Source of the DNA: an uncultured Marivita sp.
Lineage (GTDB): Bacteria; Pseudomonadota; Alphaproteobacteria; Rhodobacterales; Rhodobacteraceae
Direction of reading: 5' to 3'
Assembly (NCBI RefSeq): GCF_947488135.1
Contig: NZ_CANKYW010000005.1
Location: 124,001-188,000, forward strand
Length of the DNA stretch: 64,000 nucleotides
This document shows positions 51,744 through 61,016 of the stretch, in pieces. The first letter of the stretch is position 1. Every line of letters begins with the position of its first letter. Position numbers and translations under genes: made by a program. Below the pieces are notes generated by a model that worked only from the letters and a program-made list of their open reading frames with translations, had not been told where the DNA came from and made no database searches.

Positions 51744-52486
51744 AGACCGCGTTCGTCACTGGCGCCACGGCCGGAATCGGCGCCGCGACCGTCCGCGCGC
51801 TCCATTCCGGCGGCTGGCGGGTGATCGCGACGGGCCGCCGGACGGAGCGGCTCACCGCGCTCGCGGAAGAGCTGGACGGATCCGTGCTGCCGCTGACACT
51901 CGACATTACGGATGCCGGGGCGCTTGCCGCGCTACCCGAAAGCCTGCCGGAAGGCTGGCGAGAGATCGACCTTTTGGTCAACAACGCCGGCCTGGCAATC
52001 GGTCAGGCGCCGGCGCAGGAGGCGCAGCTTGCCGACTGGGAGGCGACCATCGCCGTCAACGTGCTGGGCACGATGCGCCTGATCCACGCAGTGCTGCCGG
52101 GCATGGTCGCGCGCCGCCGGGGCCGGATCATCACTGTCGGCTCGGTCGCTGCCGATTACCCTTATCCCGGAGGCAATGCCTATGCCGCTTCCAAAGGTTT
52201 CGAGCATGTGCTGATGGCGAACCTCAAGGCCGATCTGATCGGCACCGGCGTGCATTCCACCATCATTTCGCCCGGCCTCGTCGGCGACACCGAGTTCAGC
52301 GATGTCCGCTTCGGTGGCGACGCCGAACGTGCGGCCGCCGTGTACGCGGATCTCGATCATCTCACACCCGGCGACGTCGCCGAGGCAATCGCGTGGGTTG
52401 CGGCCCGGCCGGACCATGTGAACATCAACCATCTGGAGTTGATGCCGAACTGTCAGGCGCCCGGCCCGCTCGTTTTTCGAAGGTAA
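51740..52486 (+). CDS. SDR-family oxidoreductase
   Basis: AFVTGATAGIGAATVRAL, NNAGLAIGQ, YAASKGFEHVL. Confidence 0.92.
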   Translation: MKTAFVTGATAGIGAATVRALHSGGWRVIATGRRTERLTALAEELDGSVLPLTLDITDAGALAALPESLPEGWREIDLLVNNAGLAIGQAPAQEAQLADWEATIAVNVLGTMRLIHAVLPGMVARRRGRIITVGSVAADYPYPGGNAYAASKGFEHVLMANLKADLIGTGVHSTIISPGLVGDTEFSDVRFGGDAERAAAVYADLDHLTPGDVAEAIAWVAARPDHVNINHLELMPNCQAPGPLVFRR

Positions 52487-53285
52487 GGTCGCGCAAGGAC
52501 TCCGTCTTGTGGCCCAGGGCCCCGGTCCAGGACGCGAACGCATCCGCGACGATGATCTTGTCCGATCCGATGACGAAGCACGTGACGCCGTGGCCGCGCC
52601 ACCTTTCGATGAGCGCGACACACTCGTCCTTGGTCGGGGCGAAGACCGGCATGATGGCGGGGAGTTTCGAGGCGCGTGCGGCCTCGAGCATCGCGGTGAC
52701 CGCCGCGATGACGGGTCCGGCCCGCCAGTTTCCTTCGAACCCCATCGACACGGCCAGGTCGAATGGCCCGACCATCAGCGCGGTCAGGCCTTCCGTGGCG
52801 CAGATCGCCTCGATGTTTCGGTAGCCTTCACCGGTTTCGACGAGGGCGATGGCTCCGACGCGGGCCGCTTCGGCGGCAACGTAATCTTGCCAGTTGCGGA
52901 TGTAATGCCCGCCCGATCGGCAGCACGGGCAGGCGCCGCGCAGCCCGTGCGGGCCGAAACGGGTGGCAGCGACGGCGGCGGCGGCGGCCCCGGCTGTCTC
53001 GATGTTCGGCACGACCACGTGCCGGATACCGGCGTCGAGCGCCTTCATGATCTCGACCGGATCATTCCGCGACACGCGCAACGCCACCGCGATGTCATTG
53101 GCATCCGCCGCCCGCGCGAGGTTCTCGGCGGTTTCGATGCCGAAGGGGCCGTGCTGGCAGTCGATTATGGTAAAGGAAAACCCGTTCAGGCCGATCAGGT
53201 CGACCATCTCGGGCGCGGCGATCTGCGTCCAGGTCCCGAGCGTCGTTGCCTCGCTGCGCAGCAGTTTCTTCAGGTCGCGGCTCAT
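52425..53285 (-). CDS. HpcH/HpaI-type aldolase
   Basis: 'LGTWTQIAAPEMVDLIGLNGFSFTIIDCQHGPFGIETAENLARAADA', 'VGPFDLAVSMGFEG'. Confidence 0.9.
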   Translation of the reverse strand: MSRDLKKLLRSEATTLGTWTQIAAPEMVDLIGLNGFSFTIIDCQHGPFGIETAENLARAADANDIAVALRVSRNDPVEIMKALDAGIRHVVVPNIETAGAAAAAVAATRFGPHGLRGACPCCRSGGHYIRNWQDYVAAEAARVGAIALVETGEGYRNIEAICATEGLTALMVGPFDLAVSMGFEGNWRAGPVIAAVTAMLEAARASKLPAIMPVFAPTKDECVALIERWRGHGVTCFVIGSDKIIVADAFASWTGALGHKTESLRDLTFEKRAGRAPDSSASTPDG

Positions 53286-53686
53286 GCGTCCGCCAGTCCG
53301 AGGACGGCCTTGCACTTGATCTCGACCAGGATGCCGGGCATCGAAAAGCCCTTGACGGCGAAGCCCGTCCAGGTCGGGTAGCGGTTCGTGAAGTAGCGGT
53401 CCTTGACCTCCAGGAAGAGCTTCAGGTCGGCCATGCTTTCGGTGAACCAGGTCTCGAGCTCGACCACGTCGTCGAAGGTTGCTCCCGCGGCATCCAGCAC
53501 CTTCCTGACGTTCTCGAAGGCCTGCACGAATTGCGCCTCGGCGCCTTCGACCACTTGCAGGTTCTCATCGCGGCCCACCTGGCCCGACAGGTAAAGCGTG
53601 TCGTCCACCTGTATCGCGGGGGCGTAGTGGTAGGTGTCGTGGATGTTCTCCATCCCTTCGGGAATGATCACTTTGCGGGTCGGCAT
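53282..53686 (-). CDS. RidA/YjgF-family protein
   Basis: 'YHYAPAIQVDDTLYLSGQVGRDENLQVVEGAEAQFVQAFENVRKVLDAAGATFDDVVELETWF'. Confidence 0.88.
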   Translation of the reverse strand: MPTRKVIIPEGMENIHDTYHYAPAIQVDDTLYLSGQVGRDENLQVVEGAEAQFVQAFENVRKVLDAAGATFDDVVELETWFTESMADLKLFLEVKDRYFTNRYPTWTGFAVKGFSMPGILVEIKCKAVLGLADA

Positions 53687-53691
53687 GGCGG

Positions 53692-55719
53692 TCAGCTCCT
53701 GTAGCAAACGGATTTCACGGCTTCGATGATCTGCGCCGCGCCCGGCAAGTAGGCGCGTTCCAGCCGGTCATTGTAGGGCACCGGCATTTCCGGGGCGCCC
53801 ACCCGGGCGACGGGCGCGTCGAGATAGTCGAAGGCCTGTTCCTGGATGGTCGCGGCGATCTCGCCGCCGAAGCCCCCGAAGAGCGGGGCTTCGTGCACGA
53901 CGACCGCGCGGTTGGTCTTGCGCACGCTCTCGCAGATCAGGTCGGTATCGAGCGGCTTGATCGTGCGCGGGTCGATCACCTCGACCTCGATCCCCTCTCG
54001 CCTGAGCCTCTCGGCGGCCTGCACCGCGCGGTCGACCATCGCGAGCGTCGCGATCACCGTACAGTCGGCACCCGGCCGCACGACACGCCCCTTGCCGGGC
54101 TCGATATGATAGCGCGCCTCGGGCACCGGCTCTTCGCCGCCCAGATAGAGCAGCTTGTGTTCGAGGAAGACGACCGGGCCATCTTGTGCGATCGCCGTGG
54201 CCATCAACCCCTTGGCGTCATAGGCGCTGGCGGGCGCATAGACCTGGAGGCCCGGCACGTTGGCGAACAGCATCTCCAGCGACTGGCAGTGCTGCGCGGC
54301 CAGGCGGATGCCGGCCCCCTGCGGGCCGCGGAACACGACAGGAACCTTCGCCTTCCCACCCAGCATGAAGCGGGCCTTCGCGGCCTGGTTCACGATGGCG
54401 TCCATCATCAGGGTGACGAAGTCCCAGAGCTGAGCCTCCACGACGACGCGCTTGCCGCTCATGGCGGCGCCGACGCCACAGGTCGAGATCACCCCCTCCG
54501 AAATCGGTGTGTCGCGCACCCGCTCCGCGCCGAAGCGGTCGTAAAGGCCGGGAGTCAGGCCGAAGATGCCGCCGGTCTCGCCCACGTCCTCACCGAGGAT
54601 GATGACGTTCTCGTCCGCCTCCATCTCCAGCGCGAAAGCCTCGTTGATGGCCTGGCGATAGGTTGTCGGGCGATCGCCGGTTTCCGGTTCGGCATAAGTC
54701 AGCCGGGTTTCGGCCATGACGTTCGACAGGGCAAGGTCCATGTCCGGCTCGGCCTGCTCCGTCGCCCAGGTGATGGCCTCCTCGACCTCCGTCTTCACGG
54801 CCGCGACGGTCTCGTCGTATTCCTCTTCGCCAAGCGCGCCGCTCGAAACGAGATGGTCCCGAAGCCGCCGAAGCGGATCGCGCCCCTTCCAGTCGTCCTG
54901 TTCCGCATCCGTCCGGTAGGCGGGCAGGTTCGCGCGCATCGAATGGTCGTCCCAGCGGTAGGTCAGCGCCTCGATAAGCGTCGGACCGTCGCCCGCGCGG
55001 GCGCGCAGGGCGGCACGCTCGACCGCTTCGAAGACGGCGGCGACATCGTTGCCGTCGATCCGTTCGTTCGGCACGCCGTAACTGTCGCCGCGCGCCGCGA
55101 TGGACGGCCCGGCCGTCACGGCCTCTGTGGCCGTGGTCAGGCCGTACTGGTTGTTCTCGCAAAAGAAGATCAGCGGCAGTTTCCAGATCGCCGAAAGGTT
55201 CATCGCCTCGTGGAAGATGCCCTCGTTTGCCGCGCCGTCACCGAAGAAGGTGATGCCGATATTGCCCGTCCCGTTCAACTGCTCGGCCAGCGCCGCGCCG
55301 GTGCCGAGGCCCATGCCGGCGCCGACGATCCCGTTCGCGCCCAGGATCTTGCGGTCGAAATCCGCGATATGCATCGACCCGCCCAGCCCCGCGCAATAGC
55401 CCGGGGCGCGGCCCATCAGTTCGGCGAACATCAGCTTCATGTCCGACCCCTTGGCGATCGTGTGCCCGTGCCCGCGGTGGTGGGTCAGCAGGAAATCCTC
55501 GGGTCCCAGCGCCGCGCAGGCCCCCGCCGCAATCGCCTCCTGCCCGACGCTGGAATGGGCGGTGCCCTTGATCACGCCGCCCAGGAACAGCTCTTTCGCG
55601 CGCGTTTCGAATTGCCGGATGCGCAGCATCAGCCTCAGGGCGCCGCGCAGCTCGTCAGGACCCATCCGGTTGCCGGTGGCCTTGCGCGCGACGGTATCGA
55701 GTATGTGGACCTGCGCCAT
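53692..55719 (-). CDS. Fused thiamine-diphosphate 2-oxoacid dehydrogenase E1 (alpha+beta)
   Basis: Alpha half with 'GDGAANEGIFHEAMNLSAIWKLPLIFFCENNQYG'; beta half 'TYRQAINEAFALEMEADENVIILGEDVGETGG...'; ATG 55719, one continuous 675-aa ORF. Confidence 0.92.
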   Translation of the reverse strand: MAQVHILDTVARKATGNRMGPDELRGALRLMLRIRQFETRAKELFLGGVIKGTAHSSVGQEAIAAGACAALGPEDFLLTHHRGHGHTIAKGSDMKLMFAELMGRAPGYCAGLGGSMHIADFDRKILGANGIVGAGMGLGTGAALAEQLNGTGNIGITFFGDGAANEGIFHEAMNLSAIWKLPLIFFCENNQYGLTTATEAVTAGPSIAARGDSYGVPNERIDGNDVAAVFEAVERAALRARAGDGPTLIEALTYRWDDHSMRANLPAYRTDAEQDDWKGRDPLRRLRDHLVSSGALGEEEYDETVAAVKTEVEEAITWATEQAEPDMDLALSNVMAETRLTYAEPETGDRPTTYRQAINEAFALEMEADENVIILGEDVGETGGIFGLTPGLYDRFGAERVRDTPISEGVISTCGVGAAMSGKRVVVEAQLWDFVTLMMDAIVNQAAKARFMLGGKAKVPVVFRGPQGAGIRLAAQHCQSLEMLFANVPGLQVYAPASAYDAKGLMATAIAQDGPVVFLEHKLLYLGGEEPVPEARYHIEPGKGRVVRPGADCTVIATLAMVDRAVQAAERLRREGIEVEVIDPRTIKPLDTDLICESVRKTNRAVVVHEAPLFGGFGGEIAATIQEQAFDYLDAPVARVGAPEMPVPYNDRLERAYLPGAAQIIEAVKSVCYRS

Positions 55720-55724
55720 GAGCG

Positions 55725-57041
55725 TCACCCGTAAACGAGCCGCGGCAGCCAGAGCGACAGCTCGGGCCACGTCACGACGATGATAAGTGCGAGGATTTGC
55801 AGGCCGATGAACGGCCATTGCGCGGCGAAGATTTCCGAAAGGCCCAGGCTGTCGCCCGCCGCCCCCTTCAAGTAGAAGCAGGCCGGCCCGAAGGGCGGTG
55901 TCAGGTAGGCGATCTGCATCGACAGGTTGAAGACGATGCCGAACCAGATCGGGTCGTAGCCGAGCTGCGTCAGAACCGGCAGGAAGATCGGCATCGTCAG
56001 GAACAGGATGCCGATCCAGTCGATGAAGAAGCCCAGCAGGATGAAGACGCCGATCATGACCGCGAGAATGATCGCCGGCTCCTGGCTGACCCCTGCCAGC
56101 GTGTTCGAGGCAAAGGTGATCCCGCCCATCAGGTTGTAGACCCCGATCAGCGCGTTGGTGCCGAAGACCAGCCAGAACACCATGCCGCAGGTGCGCAGCG
56201 CCTGGACCAGAACCTCGTTCAGCATCGCGAAACTGAAGGAATTGCGCACCCATGCCGCGATGGCCGCGCCGAAGGCTCCGAGCGCCGCGCTTTCGGTGAT
56301 CGACGCGAAACCGGCGTAGATCGACACCAGCACACCGCCCGCCACGGCCATCGGCAGCGCGACCCCCTTGAACAGCGCCAGTTTTTCCGACAGCGGCATG
56401 TCGCGTTCTTCGGGCGGAAGCGGCGGGCCGAGGCTCGGGTTCAGGCCGCAGCGCAGAAGGATGTAGCCGACATAGAAGGTGGCCAGCATCAGCCCCGGCA
56501 TCAGCGTGGCGAGGAAAAGGTGCGAGATCGAAACCTCCGCCGTCAGCCCGTAGAAGATCAGGATGATCGAGGGCGGGATCATCGTTCCGAGCGAGCCGCC
56601 CGCCGTGATCGTGCCGATCGCCAGCTTGCGGTCGTAGTTCAGCTTCAGCATTTGCGGCAGGGCGATCAGCCCTAGGAGCACGATCTCTCCGCCGATGATC
56701 CCCGTCGTGGCCCCCAGCAGAACGGCCACGCCCGTCGTCACCACGCCGATACCGCCCCGCACCGATCCGACCCAGACATGGAAGGCCCGGTAGAGGTCCT
56801 CGGCGACGCCCGATTTCTCCATGATCGAGGCCATCAGCACGAACATCGGGACCGCGATGAGGGCGAAGCTGTCCAGGAATTCGACCGTGCGCGAGCCGAC
56901 GATGAACAGCGCGTTCAGCCCGAACTGGGATACCGCCAGCGTAACGGCGATCGCGCCCGACACGAAGGCAAGCGGCACGCCCAGCACCAGCAACAGCGCC
57001 ATCGTGCCGATGATCAGCAAGGTGATCGTGCCGATGTCCAT
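55725..57041 (-). CDS. TRAP transporter large permease, DctM family
   Basis: MDIGTITLLIIGTMALLLVLGVPLAFVSG... 'SLGTMIPPSIILIFYGLTAEVSISHLFLATLMPGL'. Confidence 0.93.
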   Translation of the reverse strand: MDIGTITLLIIGTMALLLVLGVPLAFVSGAIAVTLAVSQFGLNALFIVGSRTVEFLDSFALIAVPMFVLMASIMEKSGVAEDLYRAFHVWVGSVRGGIGVVTTGVAVLLGATTGIIGGEIVLLGLIALPQMLKLNYDRKLAIGTITAGGSLGTMIPPSIILIFYGLTAEVSISHLFLATLMPGLMLATFYVGYILLRCGLNPSLGPPLPPEERDMPLSEKLALFKGVALPMAVAGGVLVSIYAGFASITESAALGAFGAAIAAWVRNSFSFAMLNEVLVQALRTCGMVFWLVFGTNALIGVYNLMGGITFASNTLAGVSQEPAIILAVMIGVFILLGFFIDWIGILFLTMPIFLPVLTQLGYDPIWFGIVFNLSMQIAYLTPPFGPACFYLKGAAGDSLGLSEIFAAQWPFIGLQILALIIVVTWPELSLWLPRLVYG

Positions 57042-57547
57042 CAACCGCGCCTTTCGCTGCGGGAGGTGACGAGTTGGAAGGCCTGCCTGAGCACGATCAG
57101 CAGGAAAAGCGCGGCCCCGATGAAGAGCAGCGCCTTGAGATAGGACGGCAGAGGCGAATTCAGCGTGCTGCCCGACCGTTCCGGATCCCACGATCCGTTC
57201 AGCGAAAAGCGCCAGACGGCCCGCTCGGCCATGCGCCACGCGGCAAAGGTCAGCCCGCCCAGATAGACGGTGCCCGCCAACAGTGACAGGGCATCGGAGA
57301 ACCGCGCAAAGCCCGGCCGCCGTTCGACCAGCAGCGTGATGCGCATATGCGTGCCCTCGGCCATGCAGAACGCGCCTCCGAAGATGAACCCGAAGCTCGC
57401 CAGCAGGATCGAGGTTTCATGTGCCCAGGTCGTCGGCGCGTTGAACGCGTAGCGTGCGACGACCTCGTAAACCATGATCAGGACAATCGCGGCGAAGCAC
57501 CATGCGGTTATCCGGCCAAGGCCGAGGGCCAAACGGTGAAGGGTCAT
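57041..57547 (-). CDS. TRAP transporter small permease, DctQ family
   Basis: Four TM helices, adjacent to DctM with 1-nt overlap. Confidence 0.88.
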   Translation of the reverse strand: MTLHRLALGLGRITAWCFAAIVLIMVYEVVARYAFNAPTTWAHETSILLASFGFIFGGAFCMAEGTHMRITLLVERRPGFARFSDALSLLAGTVYLGGLTFAAWRMAERAVWRFSLNGSWDPERSGSTLNSPLPSYLKALLFIGAALFLLIVLRQAFQLVTSRSERRG

Positions 57548-57602
57548 GTCGGAATCCAGATCGGGTGGGCCGCCAAAGGATGAGGCGACCCACCCGAGGG
57601 TG

Positions 57603-58610
57603 TCAGTTGGTCAGCCCGATCGAGGCGAGAAAGGCCTCGTGGCTGTCGACGATCGCCTGTGCATCGGCGCTCTTCGCGCCCCAGTCCGCCCACACCTCGG
57701 TCGTCATGTCGCGGAACGCCTTCGCGTCCTCCGGGCCGAACTCGATGAAGGTCACGCCCATCTCTTCCCTGGCCCGCGCTTCGGCGGCATCGTCTTCGGT
57801 GCTCAGCGTCTGCTTGAGACTTTCGGACATCGCGTTGCAGGCGGCCTCGAAGGCGGCCTGGTTCTCGGCCGAGAGGCTGTCCCACTTGGCCTTCGATACG
57901 CTCATCTCGGTCACGGCCATCGAATGGCGCGCCAGCACCGAGTATTTCGCCTGGTTATGCATCCCCAACGCGACGTTGAGCGCGACATTGGCGAGGTCGG
58001 TGGCATCCAGCACGCCGGTCTCCATCGCCGTCACGCTCTCACCGACACCCATCGTGACCAGCGACGCGCCGGCCCGGCTCAGCAGATCGGAGGCAAGCCC
58101 CCCCGGCGCGCGCATCTTCAGCCCTTCGAGGTCGGCGACACCGTTGATCTCGACTTTCGAGGGGATCTGCTCGGGCGGCCAGTATATCGGGCAAACCATG
58201 TGCATGTCGTACTTGTCGTAGAGCGCGCGGGCGAGTTCGAGCCCGCCGCCTTCGGTGAACCAGCGGTCGCGCGTGGCGCTGTCGGGGTAGGCGGCAAGCG
58301 TATCGCCCAGCACGCCCATCGCGGGATCCTTGCCGGCGAAATAGCTCGGCGCGGTGTATTGACCGTCAAGCAGCCCGTTCTGGATCGCCTCGATGGTCTC
58401 ACCCGCGCCCACGACGGCACCGCCGGGAAGAACCTCGATCTGGATCGCACCGTCCGTGTCGGCGGCCAATTGCTCCGCCATCGCCTCGAACGCCTTGGTC
58501 GTTGACGCATTGGCGCCGAGAAACGTCTGCATCTTGAAGCTCTCCGCACTGGCCCCTCCGGCCAGAAGTGCTGCGGCGGCAATGCCCGCGAGTGAGTGGT
58601 GAAGTTTCAT
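57603..58610 (-). CDS. TRAP transporter substrate-binding protein, DctP family
   Basis: MKLHHSLAGIAAAALLAGGASAESFKMQTFLGANASTTKAFEAMAEQLAADTDGAIQIEVLPGGAVVGAGETIEAIQNGLLDG. Confidence 0.93.
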   Translation of the reverse strand: MKLHHSLAGIAAAALLAGGASAESFKMQTFLGANASTTKAFEAMAEQLAADTDGAIQIEVLPGGAVVGAGETIEAIQNGLLDGQYTAPSYFAGKDPAMGVLGDTLAAYPDSATRDRWFTEGGGLELARALYDKYDMHMVCPIYWPPEQIPSKVEINGVADLEGLKMRAPGGLASDLLSRAGASLVTMGVGESVTAMETGVLDATDLANVALNVALGMHNQAKYSVLARHSMAVTEMSVSKAKWDSLSAENQAAFEAACNAMSESLKQTLSTEDDAAEARAREEMGVTFIEFGPEDAKAFRDMTTEVWADWGAKSADAQAIVDSHEAFLASIGLTN

Positions 58611-58641
58611 TTTTTCCTCCCTTTGGTCTTTTTCGTTCGAG

Positions 58642-59541
58642 TCAGGAAGCGACCTTTACTTTCTGCATGTCGAGAATGGTTCGCGTCTCGGCCACGGTGG
58701 CCGGCTCGCGCCCCAGCGCGCGGGCCTGTGCGGCCACCTTGGCGATCACCTCGGCATTGGTCAGATGGCGCGCGCCGTCCATGTAGGCGTAGTCCCCCAG
58801 CCCGATCGAGATATGTCCGCCCTCGCGAATGATCTTCTCGGTCAGCTCGAAAAGGTCGCCCTTGTAGTTCACGACCGTCCAGACAGAATCGAAACCGGCG
58901 GGCAGAAACGCGGTGTGCGCATCCAATCCCGCAACCGTGCCGGGATGACCGGCAAAGATGATCTCGTCGGTCATGCAGAAACAGATATAGGCGGGTCCCG
59001 TAAGCACGCCCATCTTCAGGAACTGCTCGATCTGGCGGGTGAAGCTGACGTTCCAGCTCACCAGGTACGGCTTCAGCCCGTGATGCTCGATGCGCTCGGC
59101 AAAGTGCATCAGCGTGCCGGTCGAGTTCTTGTAGATCAGCTCGGTCGTGTCGTATTTGCCCTCTTCGGGGTTCCACCAGTCGACATTCACACTGCCGGTG
59201 TCCATCGGTGCGAAATCGGGCGCGGTGTCGGCCGATTTCATCATTTCCTCGATGGCGGCGAAGCGGCCCATCGCATCCGTGTCGTTCGCCACGTAGCCGA
59301 GCGTCGGGTGGATCAGGATGTCCGATTGCGCGCGAATGCCCGCATTGGTTTCGAGATAGAAGCCAGGATCATGGTCCGGCGCGCCATCCGCTGTGCGGCC
59401 GTGATAGTGGAAAACCGAAGCGCCTTCGTCATAGCAGGCCTTCGCGTCCGCGATGATCTCCTTCGGCAGGAACGGCACATTCGGATTGCCGCGCCGCGTC
59501 GCCAGCTCGTTCACCCGAGCCTCGATGATGATCTTGTCCAA
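58642..59541 (-). CDS. BKACE / 3-keto-5-aminohexanoate cleavage family protein (TTG start likely)
   Basis: 'DKIIIEARVNELATRRGNPNVPFLPKEIIADAKACYDEGASVFHYHGR' BKACE N-terminus; TTG at 59541 gives family-like start. Confidence 0.88.
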   Translation of the reverse strand: MDKIIIEARVNELATRRGNPNVPFLPKEIIADAKACYDEGASVFHYHGRTADGAPDHDPGFYLETNAGIRAQSDILIHPTLGYVANDTDAMGRFAAIEEMMKSADTAPDFAPMDTGSVNVDWWNPEEGKYDTTELIYKNSTGTLMHFAERIEHHGLKPYLVSWNVSFTRQIEQFLKMGVLTGPAYICFCMTDEIIFAGHPGTVAGLDAHTAFLPAGFDSVWTVVNYKGDLFELTEKIIREGGHISIGLGDYAYMDGARHLTNAEVIAKVAAQARALGREPATVAETRTILDMQKVKVAS

Positions 59542-59606
59542 ATTGTCCTCCCTCCGGCATGCCGGACGAAGGAAGGCATACACGCACTTCGTCAAAAGTC
59601 ATAGGA

Positions 59607-59650
59607 AAAGTTATATATCTCTTGCAAATCGGTGTCGTTAATATAACTTT
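59607..59650. promoter_or_regulatory. Inverted repeat AAAGTTATAT-N24-ATATAACTTT in the divergent intergenic region
   Basis: Perfect 10-bp arms located between the BKACE start (59541) and the PAS-LuxR start (59657). Confidence 0.6.
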
Positions 59651-59656
59651 GTATAT

Positions 59657-60520
59657 ATGAGCGCATTCCTGTCTTCCACGGGGCTTACCCCCGATGTGGC
59701 CGACCTGCTGGCCGATCAGTTTCCGGGTCACACCATGCAGCGCATGCGCACTCCGGACGGGAAATACCGTTACAGATACGTGAGTTCCGGGGTGCGAAAA
59801 TCCTTCGGGCTCGACCCCGAGGAGCTCATGCAGGCCGACGCGGTCGATCATGACTGGGTGCATCCGGATGACCACGCGCGTTTCGTCGGCGCGCTGGAGG
59901 ACTCGGCGCGCGATCTGCAGCCTCTCGATATCGAGATTCGCGTCGAATCGCTTGGCGGCGGCTATCGTTGGGTGCGCTCGCTGGGTCAGCCCCGGCGCGA
60001 GGCGGACGGCACGGTGATCTGGGATGGCGTTGCCCTGGACATCACCGATCGGCGCGAGGCGCTCGACGCCCTCGAACGCGCCCTGTCCGGGGCGCGCCGC
60101 AGCGAGGTCGCCGAGGGCCGGTTCAGCTATATCGCCGCACAGGACCTCGCCGAGCCTCTCGCCGCCCTGCGCGATAGCGTCAGCGTCATGGAGAATATCG
60201 ACTGCGGCGACAAGGCGGCGGTCGAGGGCGAAATCGCGCGGCTCGCACAGCGGTTTGCCGCTTTCGAAGGCGCGCTTCGGGCGACCCGGGGGCTCATGAA
60301 GAACGCCGCCGGCACCGCGCCGCCGCCCGAAGCGCAACCGGGCTCCGTGCTGACCCGGCGCCAATCCGAAATCCTCGGGCTGGTTCAGCAAGGCGCATCA
60401 AATCGTGACATCGCCGACCGGCTCGACATCTCCGAAGGCACCGTGAAGCTGCATGTCAGTGCCATCCTCAAGCGGCTGGGTGTGAGGAACAGGACCGAGG
60501 CAGCCCGAAAGCACGTCTGA
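59657..60520 (+). CDS. PAS-domain LuxR-type transcriptional regulator
   Basis: PAS 'YRYVSSGVRKSFGLDPEELMQADAVDHDWVHPDDHARFVGAL' and C-terminal 'LTRRQSEILGLVQQGASNRDIADRLDISEGTVKLHVSAILKRLGVRNRTEA'. Confidence 0.92.
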   Translation: MSAFLSSTGLTPDVADLLADQFPGHTMQRMRTPDGKYRYRYVSSGVRKSFGLDPEELMQADAVDHDWVHPDDHARFVGALEDSARDLQPLDIEIRVESLGGGYRWVRSLGQPRREADGTVIWDGVALDITDRREALDALERALSGARRSEVAEGRFSYIAAQDLAEPLAALRDSVSVMENIDCGDKAAVEGEIARLAQRFAAFEGALRATRGLMKNAAGTAPPPEAQPGSVLTRRQSEILGLVQQGASNRDIADRLDISEGTVKLHVSAILKRLGVRNRTEAARKHV

Positions 60521-60791
60521 CGGCATCCGGCTTCCGGGCGCCTTTCGAGGCTTGCTGAAAGAATCCTCCGCTTCGAGTGCCAAGTGTCTGAAACAGCAGC
60601 GCATTTTCGGATCGGCCCCCGGAATGAAAACCTCCGCAAGTTGACGTGGGGTAAGCGAGTTTCCGCCCAAGAACGCCGCGTCCGGTTTTCGCGATTGCAC
60701 GAATCAACCTGTGCGGGAGGCTTGGGGGGCGGATTGTTGCGGGTTCATTGTTTCCGGGCCGCGTTTGGCTCTCATTTCCAATAGGTGATTT

Positions 60792-61016
60792 ATGGCGGAA
60801 CATTCTTCCGACACCGGGCGGGGTGCGCCCACCGAAAGCGACAAGACCACTGTTCTGGGCTGGGCCCCCGTGCGGCCCGGGGCGATGTCCGGAGCCATTT
60901 TCGAACGCGCGCCGATGCTGGCGCAGGCGAACCTGACCGGCCTCGAATTCGCCACGGACGGGCAGCCGGTCCGCGACGAACAGCCCGCCGAGGCCGACAT
61001 CGTGACGGGCCGGTAG
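60792..61016 (+). pseudogene. Hypothetical ORF whose stop codon is formed at the IS left junction (likely 3'-truncated)
   Basis: TAG stop spans 61014-61016; its G is the first base of the IS inverted repeat. Confidence 0.45.

Noticed and set aside
53893-55734. 613-aa plus-strand ORF opposite the E1 fusion
   Set aside because: Antisense shadow; E1 domains on the minus strand are unequivocal.
53692-56253. 853-aa reading of the E1 ORF including its upstream extension
   Set aside because: The N-terminal ~178 aa is out-of-frame antisense/shadow over the DctM gene; the true start is ATG 55719 next to the DctM stop.
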